The notes beneath the pieces were generated by a model. That model made no database searches and was not told the origin of the DNA. It was given only the letters and a program-made list of their open reading frames with translations. Positions 8,944-21,837 of a stretch of DNA of 64,000 bases are shown here, one piece after another. Positions within the stretch are counted from its first letter, which is position 1. Each line of letters opens with the position of its first letter. A program made the translations under genes and the position numbers. This stretch comes from Pseudomonas chlororaphis (GTDB taxonomy: Bacteria; Pseudomonadota; Gammaproteobacteria; Pseudomonadales; Pseudomonadaceae): assembly GCF_000783395.1 (NCBI RefSeq), contig NZ_JSFK01000005.1, positions 62,001 to 126,000 of the forward strand, in the 5' to 3' direction.

Positions 8944-10592
8944 GACGCCTCCTTGGGCAGGATCATGATGACCAGGTTGCCCTGCTCATAACGGACGCCG
9001 TCCTTTGGCAATCTGTCGATTTCGTCCAGTTCGTCCTGCCCCTTGACGCGCATCACCACGCCGACCGAACCGCTGCGGCGCGCCTCGCGCATCCACTGTT
9101 GCACGTGATCGGGATCGACCCGCTGTTGAATGCCGTCAGGATAGGCAAGGCCATATTTCAATTCGCCTATCGTGTTGTACAACGCCACTTGCGGGGTTTT
9201 CAGGCGCCAGGCCAGCGCCGAAGCAGCGCCGAGGTCGTTACTCAGCAGGTGATCGGTCTGCGCCAGTTCGGTGACGTGATGCTTGATGAACTGATCCGGC
9301 ATCTTGTTGGCGACCACCGATTTCGGCAGCGCCGCTGGCAACACCGCGATCAGCAACAGGCTACCGAGTGCCGGTGCTGCCCAGCATTGCAGCGGCACAA
9401 AGGCTTGCAGCAGGTTGGCGATGATCCAGCCGATCAACGCGATGAACACCAGCACCATGCTGTGCAGTTCGTGGTCGTAGACCGGTTTGGTCAGTTGCAG
9501 ATAGACCAGCGCGATCAGCGTAACGACGCCCAGCGTCAGATTGAGCAGGCCATTGATGCTCAGCGCGCGACCTTGCTCGAGACGCAAGCGGTCGGCCAGT
9601 GCACTGCCCAGCAACAACGCCAGCGGTAGCAGGCACGGCAGGATGTAGGTTGGCAGCTTGCCGTTGCTCAGGCTGAAAAACAGCAGCGGCATCAGCAGCC
9701 AGAGCAGCAGGAACACGATTTTGGGCTGAGCGCGGCTTTGCCAGGCTTGCTTGAACGCCGTCGGCAACAATCCTGCCCACGGCAAACTGAACGCCACCAG
9801 CAGCGGCAGGTAGAACCACCACGGCGCATCGTGTTGCGCGTCGTCTCCGGCAAAGCGACGAATGTGCTCGTGCCAGAAGAAGAACCGCCAGTAGTCCGGT
9901 TCCTGCGCATGCACCGAGAGCACCCAAGGCAGGCTGACGAGGATCGCCACGGCAATCGCCACCGGGCCAAACATCAGCAGTTCACGCCAGCGTTTCTGCC
10001 AGAGCATCCACGGCAGCGCAATCAACACCGGCAACAGCCACGCGAGAAAACCCTTGGTCATGAAACCCATGCCGCAGGCCAGGCCCAATACCGCCCAGGC
10101 CGCCATGCGTTTAGCGCTGGTGTGACTGTCGACGGCAAACCACAGCGCCACCAGACTCAGGTTGACCCAGAAAGTGAATTGCGGATCGAGGTTGGCGTAA
10201 CCGGCCTGACCGGCGACGATGGTGAAACTCATGTAGAGCAGGGCGCAGACGAAGCTTTTGCGCGGCTCGTTCCATAAACGTCGGGCGAGCAGATAGCACA
10301 GCAGCACGCTCAGGCCGGTGCTCAGCGCCGACACAAAGCGCACGCCGAACAGGTTCTGCCCGAACAATTGCTGACCCAGCGCGATCATCCAGTAACCGGC
10401 AATCGGCTTCTCGAAATAGCGCAGGCTCATGAAGTGCGGCGACACCCAGTTGCCGCTCAGCAGCATGTCCTGGCTGATCTGCGCGTAACGGGTTTCGTCG
10501 GGAATCCACAAGCCGTGCGTGCCCAGCGGCAGCAGATAGGCCAGCAAGCAAATGACCAGCAACAGCAGTGGCAGCGTCCAGCGTTTAGTCAT
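8940..10592 (-). CDS. arnT: Undecaprenyl phosphate-alpha-L-Ara4N transferase ArnT
   Basis: Integral inner-membrane glycosyltransferase that transfers L-Ara4N from the undecaprenyl carrier to lipid A phosphates on the periplasmic side, reducing binding of polymyxin and cationic peptides. It is 550 residues long. The first periplasmic loop contains [14 protein letters not shown] (about residues 26-39) with the conserved DE pair of the family. Many transmembrane helices follow, then a soluble C-terminal domain. The ATG at 10592 overlaps arnD by 4 bases. Regulation by PmrAB/PhoPQ is known for the family; no clear box was identified here. Confidence 0.95.
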   Translation of the reverse strand: MTKRWTLPLLLLVICLLAYLLPLGTHGLWIPDETRYAQISQDMLLSGNWVSPHFMSLRYFEKPIAGYWMIALGQQLFGQNLFGVRFVSALSTGLSVLLCYLLARRLWNEPRKSFVCALLYMSFTIVAGQAGYANLDPQFTFWVNLSLVALWFAVDSHTSAKRMAAWAVLGLACGMGFMTKGFLAWLLPVLIALPWMLWQKRWRELLMFGPVAIAVAILVSLPWVLSVHAQEPDYWRFFFWHEHIRRFAGDDAQHDAPWWFYLPLLVAFSLPWAGLLPTAFKQAWQSRAQPKIVFLLLWLLMPLLFFSLSNGKLPTYILPCLLPLALLLGSALADRLRLEQGRALSINGLLNLTLGVVTLIALVYLQLTKPVYDHELHSMVLVFIALIGWIIANLLQAFVPLQCWAAPALGSLLLIAVLPAALPKSVVANKMPDQFIKHHVTELAQTDHLLSNDLGAASALAWRLKTPQVALYNTIGELKYGLAYPDGIQQRVDPDHVQQWMREARRSGSVGVVMRVKGQDELDEIDRLPKDGVRYEQGNLVIMILPKEAS

Positions 10593-11473
10593 GCGCCTTG
10601 CACTCCCAGCCAGCCTTCACGGCCGTCGAGGGCGCCGCGTTGCACACGGCCCACGGGCAAGGTGTTGAAGAACTCGGGCAACAAGTCGCCCAGCGGTTTG
10701 AAATCGATGTTGCGTTGGCGCGCATCGGCCAACAATTGACGAAAATCCTCAGCCATCAGAATCCCTTCTACCTCGGCATGAATGGTGTAGACGTTGAGTT
10801 GTTGCGGGCGAAAGTGGTCAAGGATGAAACCGTTGAAGTCCCGCGCCGCCACAATGGGGCCGACGACTTCGTCGAAGGTCGGCAGGTCGACGGGAATCTG
10901 CGGCGTGCCCGGCGTGCCGTCGGCCAGTAGCGGACGAAACAGGCGTTGCCCACGGCAATCGCTGTTGTAGCGAAAGCCGAAGGCTTGTTTGGCCTCGATC
11001 ACGCGCTCGTCGGCACGCCAACCGGCGGCGGCCGAGCACTCGACTTTCGCGCCGAGAATGTCGCTCAAGGTGTCGACGCCCTGACGGATCTGCTCGATCA
11101 GTTGCGCGTTGCTCCAGCGCCCGGCATTGGCCTGCCAGCCGTGGTGATCCCACGCATGCAGGCCCACTTCGTGACCGGCATCGCGGGCCTGACGCATCAG
11201 GTGCCCGAGGTCACGGCCAATCGGCTTGCCCGGCCACGCGGTACCGGCCAGCAGAATGTCCCAGCCATACAGGCCGGCGGCATTGGAGCGGAGCATTTTC
11301 CAGAGGAACTGCGGGCGGATCAGACGCCACAGATGCCGGCCCATGTTGTCGGGGCCGACACTGAAGAAAAACGTCGCCTTGATCTGCGCCTCGTCGAGCA
11401 TTTCCAGCAGACGCGGCACACCTTCACGGGTGCCGCGATAGGTGTCGACGTCGATGCGTAGACCGGCCTGCAT
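10589..11473 (-). CDS. arnD: 4-deoxy-4-formamido-L-arabinose-phosphoundecaprenol deformylase ArnD
   Basis: A NodB-homology polysaccharide-deacetylase-type metalloenzyme that removes the formyl group from the undecaprenyl-linked Ara4FN. It is 294 residues long with the ATG at 11473 ([14 protein letters not shown]), which aligns directly with the enterobacterial start. A TTG just upstream at 11476 would give one extra Met. The metal and active-site stretches RIDVD (about residues 6-10) and HAWDHHGW are present. The ATG shares one base with the arnA stop (TGATG), and the stop overlaps arnT by 4 bases. Confidence 0.94.
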   Translation of the reverse strand: MQAGLRIDVDTYRGTREGVPRLLEMLDEAQIKATFFFSVGPDNMGRHLWRLIRPQFLWKMLRSNAAGLYGWDILLAGTAWPGKPIGRDLGHLMRQARDAGHEVGLHAWDHHGWQANAGRWSNAQLIEQIRQGVDTLSDILGAKVECSAAAGWRADERVIEAKQAFGFRYNSDCRGQRLFRPLLADGTPGTPQIPVDLPTFDEVVGPIVAARDFNGFILDHFRPQQLNVYTIHAEVEGILMAEDFRQLLADARQRNIDFKPLGDLLPEFFNTLPVGRVQRGALDGREGWLGVQGA

Positions 11474-13464
11474 CAACGCTTGTCCGCGATTTCGAGCATG
11501 GCTTCACGCAAGAAGAAGTCGAGCGTGTTGCCAATGGTCTCGCGCATTTCCACGGTTGGCGTCCAGTCGAGCAGACGCTTGGCGTTGGCGATGCTTGGCT
11601 TGCGGTGTTCGACGTCCTGGTAACCGGCACCGTAGAACGCCTTGCTTTCCACGTCGCGGAAACCGGCGAACGGCGGGAAGTTGTCGCGCAGCGGGTGCGC
11701 TTCGAACTGACGCAGCAGTTCTTCGCCCAACTGACGAATGCTGGCTTCGTTGTCCGGGTTGCCGATGTTGATGATCTGGCCGTTGCAGACGTCGTTGTCG
11801 TTATCGATGATCCGCGCCAAGGCCTCGACACCGTCGGCGATATCGGTGAAGCAGCGCTTCTGCTCACCGCCGTCGAACAAACGAATCGGCGTGCCTTCTA
11901 CCAGATTGAGGATCAACTGAGTGATGGCGCGGGAGCTGCCGATGCGCGCCGAGTCCAGGCGATCAAGGCGCGGCCCCATCCAGTTGAATGGGCGGAACAG
12001 GGTGAAATTCAAGCCCTTGGCGCCGTAGGCCCAGATCACCCGGTCCAGCAGTTGTTTGGACACTGAGTAGATCCAGCGCTGCTTGTTGATCGGGCCGACC
12101 ACCAGGTTGGAAGTGTCTTCGTCGAAATGCTTGTCCTGGCACATGCCATAGACTTCCGAGGTCGACGGGAAGATCACGCGCTTGTTGTACTTGACGCAGT
12201 AGCGCACCAGTTTCAGGTTTTCTTCGAAGTCGAGTTCGAACACGCGCAGCGGGTTGCGGGTGTATTCGATCGGCGTGGCGATGGCCACCAGCGGCAGGAC
12301 CACGTCGCACTTCTTGATGTGGTACTCGATCCACTCGGAGTGAATGCTGATGTCGCCTTCGACGTAGTGGAAGTGCGGATGGCTGCGCAGGCGGTCGATG
12401 GCGTCGGAGCCGATGTCCAGGCCATAGACTTCGTAACGGTCATCGCGCAGCAGGCGTTCGGACAAGTGATTGCCAATGAAACCGTTGACGCCAAGGATCA
12501 GCACGCGGGTGCGACGTGGCGCACGACCGGATTCAGCGCCACGCAACAGCGAACCATCGACCAGACCGAGTTCACTGGCCAGTTGCGGGCCGCTGAGGAA
12601 CAGGCCGTTGTCGTTGCGTTGGCCGGAGAGGATCACCAGCGAATCTTCACCACAAGCAATGCGCAGCGGATCAACGCTGATCACCCGGCCCGGCGCCTGG
12701 CCGTGGTTGCCTTGGACGACTTCGGCGCTCCAGACGATGAGTTTGTGCTCGCCGACGGCGCAGAACGCGCCCGGATACGGCTGGGTTACGGCGCGCACCA
12801 GGTTGAACAGTTGCTCGGCGGGTTTCGCCCAGAGCAGTTTGCCGTCCGCTGCGGTACGACGACCGTAAGCGCTGGCTTTCGATTCGTCCTGTGGGGTTTC
12901 GCTGGTCTTGCCCTGCAGCATCGCCGGCAGCGTGTCGCGCAGCAAATCGGTGGCGGCGATGCGCAACTTGCCGTGCAGACTCAATGCGGTGTCGCTGCGC
13001 TCGATGGCCACGCGCTGCTGGACAACGATGGCGCCGGCATCGGCACGTTTGACCATGCGGTGCAGGGTCACGCCGGTTTCAATCTCACCGTTGACCAGCA
13101 CCCAATTGGCTGGGGCGCGGCCACGGTAGCTTGGCAGCAACGAGCCGTGCAGGTTGAACGCGCCTTTTTTCGCGGTGGCCAGCAACGATTCGCTCAGCAG
13201 GTGGCGGTAGTAGAACGAGAACACGTAGTCCGGATTGAGCTTGGCAATCCGCTCGATCCACAGCGGGTGGTTAACGTCTTCCGGGGCGTGCACCGGGATG
13301 CCTTTGTTGGCGCACAGTTGCGCAACCGACCCGTAGAAGGCGTTCTCTTTTGGATCATCGGCGTGAGTGAACACCGCCGCAATGTCGTAGCCGCTGTCGA
13401 GCAGGGCTTGAATGCCGGCGCAGCCGATATCGTGATAAGCGAAGACAACCGTTTTTGCGCTCAT
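11473..13464 (-). CDS. arnA: Bifunctional UDP-4-amino-4-deoxy-L-arabinose formyltransferase / UDP-glucuronate decarboxylase ArnA
   Basis: Two enzymes in 663 residues. The N-terminal formyltransferase (about 1-300) has the NLHGS motif with N104 and H106 and an aspartate at D142 (the N-H-D catalytic set). The C-terminal short-chain dehydrogenase-type decarboxylase (about 315-663) has the NAD-binding [10 protein letters not shown] and the catalytic YSVSK (YxxxK). The C-terminal half turns UDP-GlcA into the 4-keto pentose for ArnB, and the N-terminal half formylates UDP-L-Ara4N. The ATG at 13464 overlaps arnC by 4 bases. Confidence 0.96.
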   Translation of the reverse strand: MSAKTVVFAYHDIGCAGIQALLDSGYDIAAVFTHADDPKENAFYGSVAQLCANKGIPVHAPEDVNHPLWIERIAKLNPDYVFSFYYRHLLSESLLATAKKGAFNLHGSLLPSYRGRAPANWVLVNGEIETGVTLHRMVKRADAGAIVVQQRVAIERSDTALSLHGKLRIAATDLLRDTLPAMLQGKTSETPQDESKASAYGRRTAADGKLLWAKPAEQLFNLVRAVTQPYPGAFCAVGEHKLIVWSAEVVQGNHGQAPGRVISVDPLRIACGEDSLVILSGQRNDNGLFLSGPQLASELGLVDGSLLRGAESGRAPRRTRVLILGVNGFIGNHLSERLLRDDRYEVYGLDIGSDAIDRLRSHPHFHYVEGDISIHSEWIEYHIKKCDVVLPLVAIATPIEYTRNPLRVFELDFEENLKLVRYCVKYNKRVIFPSTSEVYGMCQDKHFDEDTSNLVVGPINKQRWIYSVSKQLLDRVIWAYGAKGLNFTLFRPFNWMGPRLDRLDSARIGSSRAITQLILNLVEGTPIRLFDGGEQKRCFTDIADGVEALARIIDNDNDVCNGQIINIGNPDNEASIRQLGEELLRQFEAHPLRDNFPPFAGFRDVESKAFYGAGYQDVEHRKPSIANAKRLLDWTPTVEMRETIGNTLDFFLREAMLEIADKR

Positions 13465-14477
13465 GAGAGAACCTGATCATTGGAGGAGGAGAGACCGTCG
13501 ACGGTGATGGCGCGCGGCGGCATGGCGGGTTGGCCGCGCAAGACTTTTTCAACGAAGAAACGCGGGCGGGCGCGCACGTCGCTGTACATGCGCCCGAGGT
13601 ATTCGCCGAGCAGGCCCATGCCGATGAACTGGCCACCGGTGAACACGAACAGCACCGCGAACAGCACGAACATGCCGTCACCGGCCCAGCCCGCACCGAA
13701 CACCAGGCGCATGACGATCAGTGCGAAAGCGAACAGCAGACCCAGACCGGCCATGGTGAAACCGACGATGCTCAGCAGGCGCAAAGGCGTGGTGGTCATG
13801 CAGGTGATCAGGTCGAACATCAGGTTGATCAAACGCATCGGGCTGTACTTCGAATCGCCGTGTTCACGCTCGGCGTGGGCGACGACGATTTCCGTGGTGT
13901 GGCGGGCGAAGCTGTTGGCCAGAATCGGAATGAAGGTGCTGCGTTCACGGCAGGCGAGCATCGCGTCGATGATCGTGCGGCGGTAGGCGCGGAGCATGCA
14001 GCCGTAGTCGCTCATGGCGACGCCGGTGGAGCGCTGCACGGCGAGGTTGATCAGCTTCGACGGATAGCGGCGCAAGGCCGAATCCTGACGGTTGCCGCGC
14101 ACAGTGCCGACGACGTCGTAACCCTTTTCCGCTTCAGCAACCAGCCGGGGGATTTCTTCCGGCGGGTTCTGCAGGTCGGCGTCGAGGGTGATGACGACAT
14201 CGCCTTTGCACTGCTCGAAACCGGCCATGATTGCCGCGTGCTGGCCATAGTTGCGGTTGAGGATGACTGCCACGAACGGACTGTCTTCACGGGTCGCGGC
14301 TTCTTCCAGAATATTCGCGGATTCGTCACGGCTGCCGTCGTCGACGAGGACGATTTCATAGTCGTGACGCAGCATCCGGCACGCCGCTTCAGTGCGGCGC
14401 AGCAGTTCCGGCAGGCTGTCCTGTTCGTTGTAGACCGGGATGACGATCGACACACAGCGGATCGGATAAGGTTTCAC
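13461..14477 (-). CDS. arnC: Undecaprenyl-phosphate 4-deoxy-4-formamido-L-arabinose transferase ArnC
   Basis: A GT2-family glycosyltransferase of 338 residues that loads Ara4FN onto undecaprenyl phosphate at the cytoplasmic face. The nucleotide-sugar fold starts [11 protein letters not shown], the DXD-type metal site is [12 protein letters not shown], and two C-terminal hydrophobic segments (about 235-305) anchor it in the membrane. The start codon is GTG at 14477, overlapping the arnB stop as GTGA. This is the only non-ATG start in arnB-ugd, and it could slightly lower ArnC output relative to its neighbours. Confidence 0.95.
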   Translation of the reverse strand: MKPYPIRCVSIVIPVYNEQDSLPELLRRTEAACRMLRHDYEIVLVDDGSRDESANILEEAATREDSPFVAVILNRNYGQHAAIMAGFEQCKGDVVITLDADLQNPPEEIPRLVAEAEKGYDVVGTVRGNRQDSALRRYPSKLINLAVQRSTGVAMSDYGCMLRAYRRTIIDAMLACRERSTFIPILANSFARHTTEIVVAHAEREHGDSKYSPMRLINLMFDLITCMTTTPLRLLSIVGFTMAGLGLLFAFALIVMRLVFGAGWAGDGMFVLFAVLFVFTGGQFIGMGLLGEYLGRMYSDVRARPRFFVEKVLRGQPAMPPRAITVDGLSSSNDQVLS

Positions 14478-15622
14478 GAGCGTTTTTCCATAAGAGTGGC
14501 GATGGCGCCGACCACGCGATCAAGGTCTTGATCGCTCATGTCGGGAAACAACGGAATCGAGCACAGCCGCGCCGAGTTCCATTCGGTGTCGGGCAGGTAC
14601 AGATCGGGGTCACGCTGGCGATACCAGGTGTGCAGGTGGGTGGCGATGAAGTGGATACCGGTGCCGATGCCCTGGTCTTGCAAGCCTTTCATGAACGCTT
14701 CGCGGTCCATGCCGCAGCGCTCGCTGTCGATGCGCAGGATGAACAGGTGCCAGGCGTGGGTTTGTGCGTAGGCGGGTACGGCCAGCGGTTGCACCGGCAG
14801 GCCTTCGAGTTTTTGCTGGTAGGCGGCGGCCAGTTCGCTACGGCGGGCGTTGATCGCGTCCAGACGCTCCAGTTGCACCAGCGCAATCGCGGCGTTGATG
14901 TCAGCGAGGTTGTACTTGAACCCCGGTTCCATCACTTGCGCCTGCGGCTTGCGGCCACCGGTCAGGCGATCGTAGGCGTCAACGCCCAGACCGTGGAATT
15001 TGAGCATGCGCACGCGGCTGGCCAAGGCTTCGTCGTCGGTGACGAACATCGCGCCTTCGGCACAGGTCATGTTCTTGATCGCATGGAAGGAGAAAATCGC
15101 CGTGCCTTGCGCGCCGACATGACGGCCCTTGTAACGGGTGCCAGCGGCGTGGGCGGCGTCTTCGATAACGGCGATGCCGTGTTTGTCGGCCAACGCATAG
15201 AGTGGATCGAGATCGAACGCGGCGCCGGCGTAATGCACGGGAATGATTGCTTTGGTGCGTGGGGTGATGGCGGCTTCGATGCGCGCGGCGTCGGTCATCA
15301 AGGTGTCGCGATCAACGTCGACGAATACCGGTTTGGCACCGAGCAGCGAGATCATGTTGGCGGTTGAGACCCAGGTCTGCGAGGGCGTAATCACCTCATC
15401 ACCGGGGCCGATGCCCAAGGCCAGTAACGTGATGTGCATACCACCGGTTGCCGAGGAAAGTGCCACTGCATGCTTGCAGCCGACATAGTCGGCAAACTGT
15501 TCTTCCAGTGCCTGGTTTTTAGGGCCGGTAGTAATCCAGCCCGAACGCAATACTTGTTCAACCGCGGCTATTTCTTCATCGCCGATACTCGGCCGGGAAA
15601 ACGGCAGAAACGCTTGACTCAT
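14474..15622 (-). CDS. arnB: UDP-4-amino-4-deoxy-L-arabinose aminotransferase ArnB
   Basis: A PLP-dependent DegT/DnrJ/EryC1-type aminotransferase that converts UDP-4-keto-arabinose to UDP-L-Ara4N with glutamate. It is 382 residues long from the ATG at 15622 ([14 protein letters not shown]). The PLP lysine is K183 in [13 protein letters not shown], and the cofactor aspartate lies in VIEDAAHA. Open frame further upstream is non-coding leader. It is the first gene of the arnBCADTEF-ugd operon, so the operon promoter should lie in the 354 bases between it and the divergent recombinase gene. Confidence 0.96.
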   Translation of the reverse strand: MSQAFLPFSRPSIGDEEIAAVEQVLRSGWITTGPKNQALEEQFADYVGCKHAVALSSATGGMHITLLALGIGPGDEVITPSQTWVSTANMISLLGAKPVFVDVDRDTLMTDAARIEAAITPRTKAIIPVHYAGAAFDLDPLYALADKHGIAVIEDAAHAAGTRYKGRHVGAQGTAIFSFHAIKNMTCAEGAMFVTDDEALASRVRMLKFHGLGVDAYDRLTGGRKPQAQVMEPGFKYNLADINAAIALVQLERLDAINARRSELAAAYQQKLEGLPVQPLAVPAYAQTHAWHLFILRIDSERCGMDREAFMKGLQDQGIGTGIHFIATHLHTWYRQRDPDLYLPDTEWNSARLCSIPLFPDMSDQDLDRVVGAIATLMEKRS

Positions 15623-15976
15623 AAGAACCTCGGGGCGACAGCCGTCCTTCAGCCGATTGTCTGAAAAACACGGAATTTCAAAGGGTTGAGTTACCGGTCG
15701 GGGAATACCTGATTGACTTTCCAGTCCGCGGCCGGCAGGGTTGCAGGCCTTTCGGGGCAACCTGTTGTAACTAAGGTTATGCGCGTTTTTGTCAAAGGAA
15801 CATGAAAAAACGGTCGGCGATTCGTCTATCTGTAAGCCATACAGCCACCGTTCAGACTTCTTCCGTTCATCGGCTGTTTTAGTCGAAAAGTCTTACGGAA
15901 GAGTCGCTCTTTATATAAGTTTGTTTGCACTTTTAAGTTGTTTTGTTGAACTGTTTTCTATTCAAGGCCGTTTCGT
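15623..15976. other. Divergent intergenic region between arnB and the recombinase gene
   Basis: 354 bases with no gene that I can support. The arnB-proximal half is GC-rich and contains a weak hairpin (GGGTTGC and GCAACCTG, about 15738-15761). The recombinase-proximal half (about 15880-15975) is clearly more AT-rich and holds TTTATATAAG around 15910, a possible -10-like region for the plus strand. The arn promoter must lie here, but no convincing PhoP or PmrA box was recognised. Confidence 0.5.
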
Positions 15977-16915
15977 TTGATTGACTTGTCGAGTACTGAA
16001 TCCACCCCGTCCAACACTAATCCGCTGACGCTTTATCTGGCGCGACTGGCGCCCTCCAGCCAACTGACCATGCGCTATGTCTTGCAGGATGCTGCGGACC
16101 GCCTCGGTTTCGAAGACGTGGATATCGAAGAAATCCCCTGGCACGGCTTGCAACCAGAAGATGTGGTGGCGCTGGTCGCCGCATTGCGCGCCGACGGCTA
16201 TGCGCCGAATACCTCGTCGCTGTATGTAAATGCCGTGCGCGGGGTGATGAATGAAGCCTGGCGCATGAGCCTGATCAGTCAGGACCATTTGCTGAAGATG
16301 CGCTCGGTAAAGGGCATTGCCGGCACGCGTTTATCGCAGGGGCGCAACTTGAAGCGCACCTTGATCCACGAATTGATGGAAGTCTGCGCCGCCGATCCAC
16401 GCCCTCAGGGCCTGCGCGACGCGGCGGTGATTGCGCTGTTGTACGGCACAGGCATGCGTAAATCGGAATCGGTGGACCTGGACTTGAATCAGGTCGACTT
16501 CACCGAGCGCAGCCTCACCGTTACCGGCAAGGGCAACAAACAACTGATCAAGTACGCACCGGCCTGGGCGTTCGCCAAACTCGATGCATGGCTGGAGCTG
16601 CGACGTTCGGAACTTAAGGAAGGCGAGACTGACGATGCCTTTCTGTTCAATCGCATCCGGCGCGGCAGCCACATCACCCGCGAGCGCATCACCAAACACG
16701 CGATCTATTACATCGCCCGCCAGCGTGGCACGCAGGTCGGGGTGAAGATCATGCCGCACGATTTCCGCCGTTCGTTTATCACGCGGGTGATCGAGGAACA
16801 TGATCTGTCGATTGCGCAGAAGCTCGCGCACCACAGCAATATCCAGACCACTGCCAACTACGATGTGCGGGATGACAACGAGCGGCGGCGCGCGGTGGAT
16901 CGCTTCGATCTGTAG
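15977..16915 (+). CDS. Tyrosine-type site-specific recombinase/integrase
   Basis: A 312-residue tyrosine recombinase. The N-terminal SAM-like core-binding domain spans about residues 14-110. The catalytic domain shows R161 (GTGMRKSE), K185 (VTGKGNK), H261-x-x-R264 (MPHDFRRSF), H286 and the nucleophile Y295 (HHSNIQTTANYD), so all catalytic residues are in place. No ATG exists near the N-terminus; TTG at 15977 (or 15986) is the most likely start, since the first ATG would remove part of the core-binding domain. No tRNA, att site, excisionase or other mobile gene is adjacent. The gene converges on pqiC with only 6 bases between the stops. The role is unknown: a chromosomal recombinase or a relic of an element. 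Confidence 0.85.
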   Translation: MIDLSSTESTPSNTNPLTLYLARLAPSSQLTMRYVLQDAADRLGFEDVDIEEIPWHGLQPEDVVALVAALRADGYAPNTSSLYVNAVRGVMNEAWRMSLISQDHLLKMRSVKGIAGTRLSQGRNLKRTLIHELMEVCAADPRPQGLRDAAVIALLYGTGMRKSESVDLDLNQVDFTERSLTVTGKGNKQLIKYAPAWAFAKLDAWLELRRSELKEGETDDAFLFNRIRRGSHITRERITKHAIYYIARQRGTQVGVKIMPHDFRRSFITRVIEEHDLSIAQKLAHHSNIQTTANYDVRDDNERRRAVDRFDL

Positions 16916-16921
16916 GCCTTG

Positions 16922-17476
16922 TCAGGACGGCGAAGGGCAGGTGCGCGCGTTGCCGGTTGCCGCCCGACTGATCTGCTCAGCCAGCCGCTTGACGTTGTGC
17001 TGCTGGGCGCCCACCAGATCATCGATAGTCGGGCCGGACGGTGTTTGCAGGGTCGAACGGCAGGTCAGCAAGCCATTGTCAGTGGCGCCGACGGGACGCA
17101 AGCGCCATTTGGCGTCGATCAGGCCGTACTGACCGGGGATCGAGTCGAAGCGTTGCACTTCGATGCGCACCGAAACATCGCCTTGGCCACTGGTATTGCT
17201 CAATTGATCGGCCAACGCGCCGCGCAACTCGTCCGCCAGTGTCGCCCCCCACCAATCGGTTTCCAGAATCGCCAGGCCGCTGTTGCCCTGGCGGATAACG
17301 ATTTGCGCCCGGTCGACCTGCGGCGGCACGCTCAGCGCTTCAATCGGAATCTGCGCGCCGGTCCGGGTGTTGGCGATCTGCACCGGCGTCAGGGTGTGAA
17401 AGCTGATCGGGTCGCTGCGGCACGCGCCAAGCAGCATGAAGGCAGCGAGCACGATGATCTTCAGCGGTAAAGCCAT
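16922..17476 (-). CDS. pqiC: PqiC/YmbA-family outer-membrane lipoprotein
   Basis: A 184-residue lipoprotein with a signal peptide and the lipobox LLGAC, with the acylated Cys near residue 19. The ABC_trans_aux/PqiC-type domain follows (LTPVQIANTRTG, IVIRQGNSGLAILETDWWG). PqiC is the outer-membrane partner of PqiB in the Pqi lipid-transport tube. The ATG at 17476 has AGGAG about 9-13 bases upstream and sits 17 bases after the pqiB stop. A TTG at 17497 would extend it, but it lacks a signal-peptide rationale. Confidence 0.85.
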   Translation of the reverse strand: MALPLKIIVLAAFMLLGACRSDPISFHTLTPVQIANTRTGAQIPIEALSVPPQVDRAQIVIRQGNSGLAILETDWWGATLADELRGALADQLSNTSGQGDVSVRIEVQRFDSIPGQYGLIDAKWRLRPVGATDNGLLTCRSTLQTPSGPTIDDLVGAQQHNVKRLAEQISRAATGNARTCPSPS

Positions 17477-17493
17477 TGGGTTAGCTCCTGTGC

Positions 17494-19149
17494 TCAATTG
17501 CGTGGCGGTCCTTTCAGATCCAGCGGCGCGGCGTTATCGGGGCGGCCGCGGATCAACGACTCAGGATGCCGGCCAAGGTAATCCGACAGTTCACGCAGCG
17601 AACGCGACATGCGCCCGAGTTCGTCGAGGGTTTCCGTGAGTTTCTCGCGTTGCGGCGAATCTTCGGCCAGGGTCGAGCTGGCGGACTGCAAGGTCTTGCT
17701 GACGTCGGCGAGGGTGCTCTGCACACCCGGCAGGGTCTTGGCGTTGAACTGGGTCAGGCCTTTGCGCAGCTCGATCAGATTGCTGTCGAGGTTGTTGGCG
17801 ATGCGATCAACCGGCAACTTGTTGAGCTTGTCGACCACGGCTTCGAGTTTTTCCTGCAGCTGTTCGAGGCTGCCGGGAACGGTTGGAATCACCACCGGGC
17901 GCGCCGTGGGGTCAAAGGCGACTTTTTCGGCTTTCGGGAAGAAGTCCAGGGCAACGTACAGTTGACCCGTCAGCAGGTTGCCACTGCGGGCCTGGGCGCG
18001 CAGACCATTGTCGATGAAGGTGCCCATCAAGCGAATGCCGGCGGCCTCATCGTTGGGATCATGCTTGAACGCTGTGAGCATTTTTCCGTATGCCATGCCC
18101 AAGCGTTGCGGATAAATAACGATGCCGACGTTAAGCGGGAAGCTGCGTTTTTTCGCGTCGAAATCCAGGTTGATCGCCACCACCCGACCGATTTCCATGC
18201 CGAGGAATTCCACCGGTGCATCGACTTTGAGGCCGCGCAGGGACTGGTCGAAACGCAGACTCAGGTACTGCGCCTTGCCGTTGGGCGGGGCAAGGGCGGT
18301 TTGCTGGTCGGCGAACAGTTCGAAGTCTTTGTCATCGGCCGCGGCCACGTCGTTGGGGCTGTAATCCGGGGCGCGGAAAGCGATGCCGCCCACCAGCATG
18401 GAGGACAGGGATTCGGTTTTCACCTGAAAACCGTTGGCGCCCACGCTGACGTCGATGCCACTGGCGTTCCAGAATCGGGTGTTTTCGGTGACGAACGCAT
18501 CGTTGGGCGCGTGAATGAATACTTCGATGTTCACGCCTTTACCGTCAGGCGCCAGCTCGTAGGTGACGACCTGGCCGACAGGGATCTTGCGGTAATAAAC
18601 CGGTGAACCGATGTCCAGCGAACCGAGATCCTGGGTGTGCAACATGAAACGCTTGCCCGGCTCGCCGTAGGTGATCGGTGGCGGGTTTTCCAGACCTTTG
18701 AAGTTCTTCGCGCGGGAATTGGACTGGCCGATGTCGGCGCCGATGTAATCACCGGAGAGCAGGGTGTCGATACCCGACACGCCACCGGCACCGATACGGG
18801 GGCGCACGACCCAGAATTGCGAGTCTTCGCGGGTGAAGGTTTCGGCCTGTTTGGCCAGTTTGATCGTGGCGTTGACGCTTTTCTGGTCGTCGCTCAACTC
18901 GACATCGGTGACCTGGCCAATCACCACATTACGGTATTTGACTTCGGTCTTATTGGCCGTCAGACCGCTGCCGGTCTTGAAGGTGACCACGATGGTCGGC
19001 CCTTCCTGCAGGATGTTGTGCACCACCAGCGAGATGCCCACGAGCACCGCCACGATCGGCACGATCCAGACGAGTGAGATGCCGAACCGGCGGGTTTTGA
19101 CGGGGGCTTGGCCTGGCGCTCGCGGCTCGTCGGTGGCTGACGACTTCAT
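17494..19149 (-). CDS. pqiB: PqiB, MCE-domain intermembrane transport protein
   Basis: A 551-residue protein with one N-terminal transmembrane helix (about 23-45, ISLVWIVPIVAVLVGISLV). It carries three MCE/MlaD repeats: repeat 1 begins at GPTIVVTFKTGSGL, repeat 2 at YGEPGKRFMLHT and repeat 3 in the region LSLRFDQSLRGLKVDAPVEF. A long C-terminal helix (about 430-540) follows. In the known Pqi complex, PqiB hexamers form a periplasm-spanning lipid tunnel with PqiA in the inner membrane and PqiC at the outer membrane. The SD GAGGAG lies just upstream of the ATG. No pqiA gene is next to it. Confidence 0.9.
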   Translation of the reverse strand: MKSSATDEPRAPGQAPVKTRRFGISLVWIVPIVAVLVGISLVVHNILQEGPTIVVTFKTGSGLTANKTEVKYRNVVIGQVTDVELSDDQKSVNATIKLAKQAETFTREDSQFWVVRPRIGAGGVSGIDTLLSGDYIGADIGQSNSRAKNFKGLENPPPITYGEPGKRFMLHTQDLGSLDIGSPVYYRKIPVGQVVTYELAPDGKGVNIEVFIHAPNDAFVTENTRFWNASGIDVSVGANGFQVKTESLSSMLVGGIAFRAPDYSPNDVAAADDKDFELFADQQTALAPPNGKAQYLSLRFDQSLRGLKVDAPVEFLGMEIGRVVAINLDFDAKKRSFPLNVGIVIYPQRLGMAYGKMLTAFKHDPNDEAAGIRLMGTFIDNGLRAQARSGNLLTGQLYVALDFFPKAEKVAFDPTARPVVIPTVPGSLEQLQEKLEAVVDKLNKLPVDRIANNLDSNLIELRKGLTQFNAKTLPGVQSTLADVSKTLQSASSTLAEDSPQREKLTETLDELGRMSRSLRELSDYLGRHPESLIRGRPDNAAPLDLKGPPRN

Positions 19150-19293
19150 CCATGTCTCCTCAATTGAATGGGCACTGAGCGTCAGGAACGCAAAAGCACC
19201 TCATCAATATAGAAGTGCTTGGCGATAGAGCAAATGTGAATAGCGCATGCACCGCGATACCCCTGTCAGATCGTGCCAGCGCGGTTTGCGCTG

Positions 19294-21812
<2,519 letters not shown>

Positions 21813-21837
21813 GACATAGGGGATCTTTTAGGTTGGG

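Noticed and set aside
12127..13476. 449-codon plus-strand frame opposite arnA
   Set aside because: Antisense shadow of a highly conserved enzyme gene; composition typical of the complement of GC-rich coding DNA.
15623..15976. PmrA or PhoP box upstream of arnB
   Set aside because: No convincing direct repeat of either type could be placed by eye, so no site was annotated.
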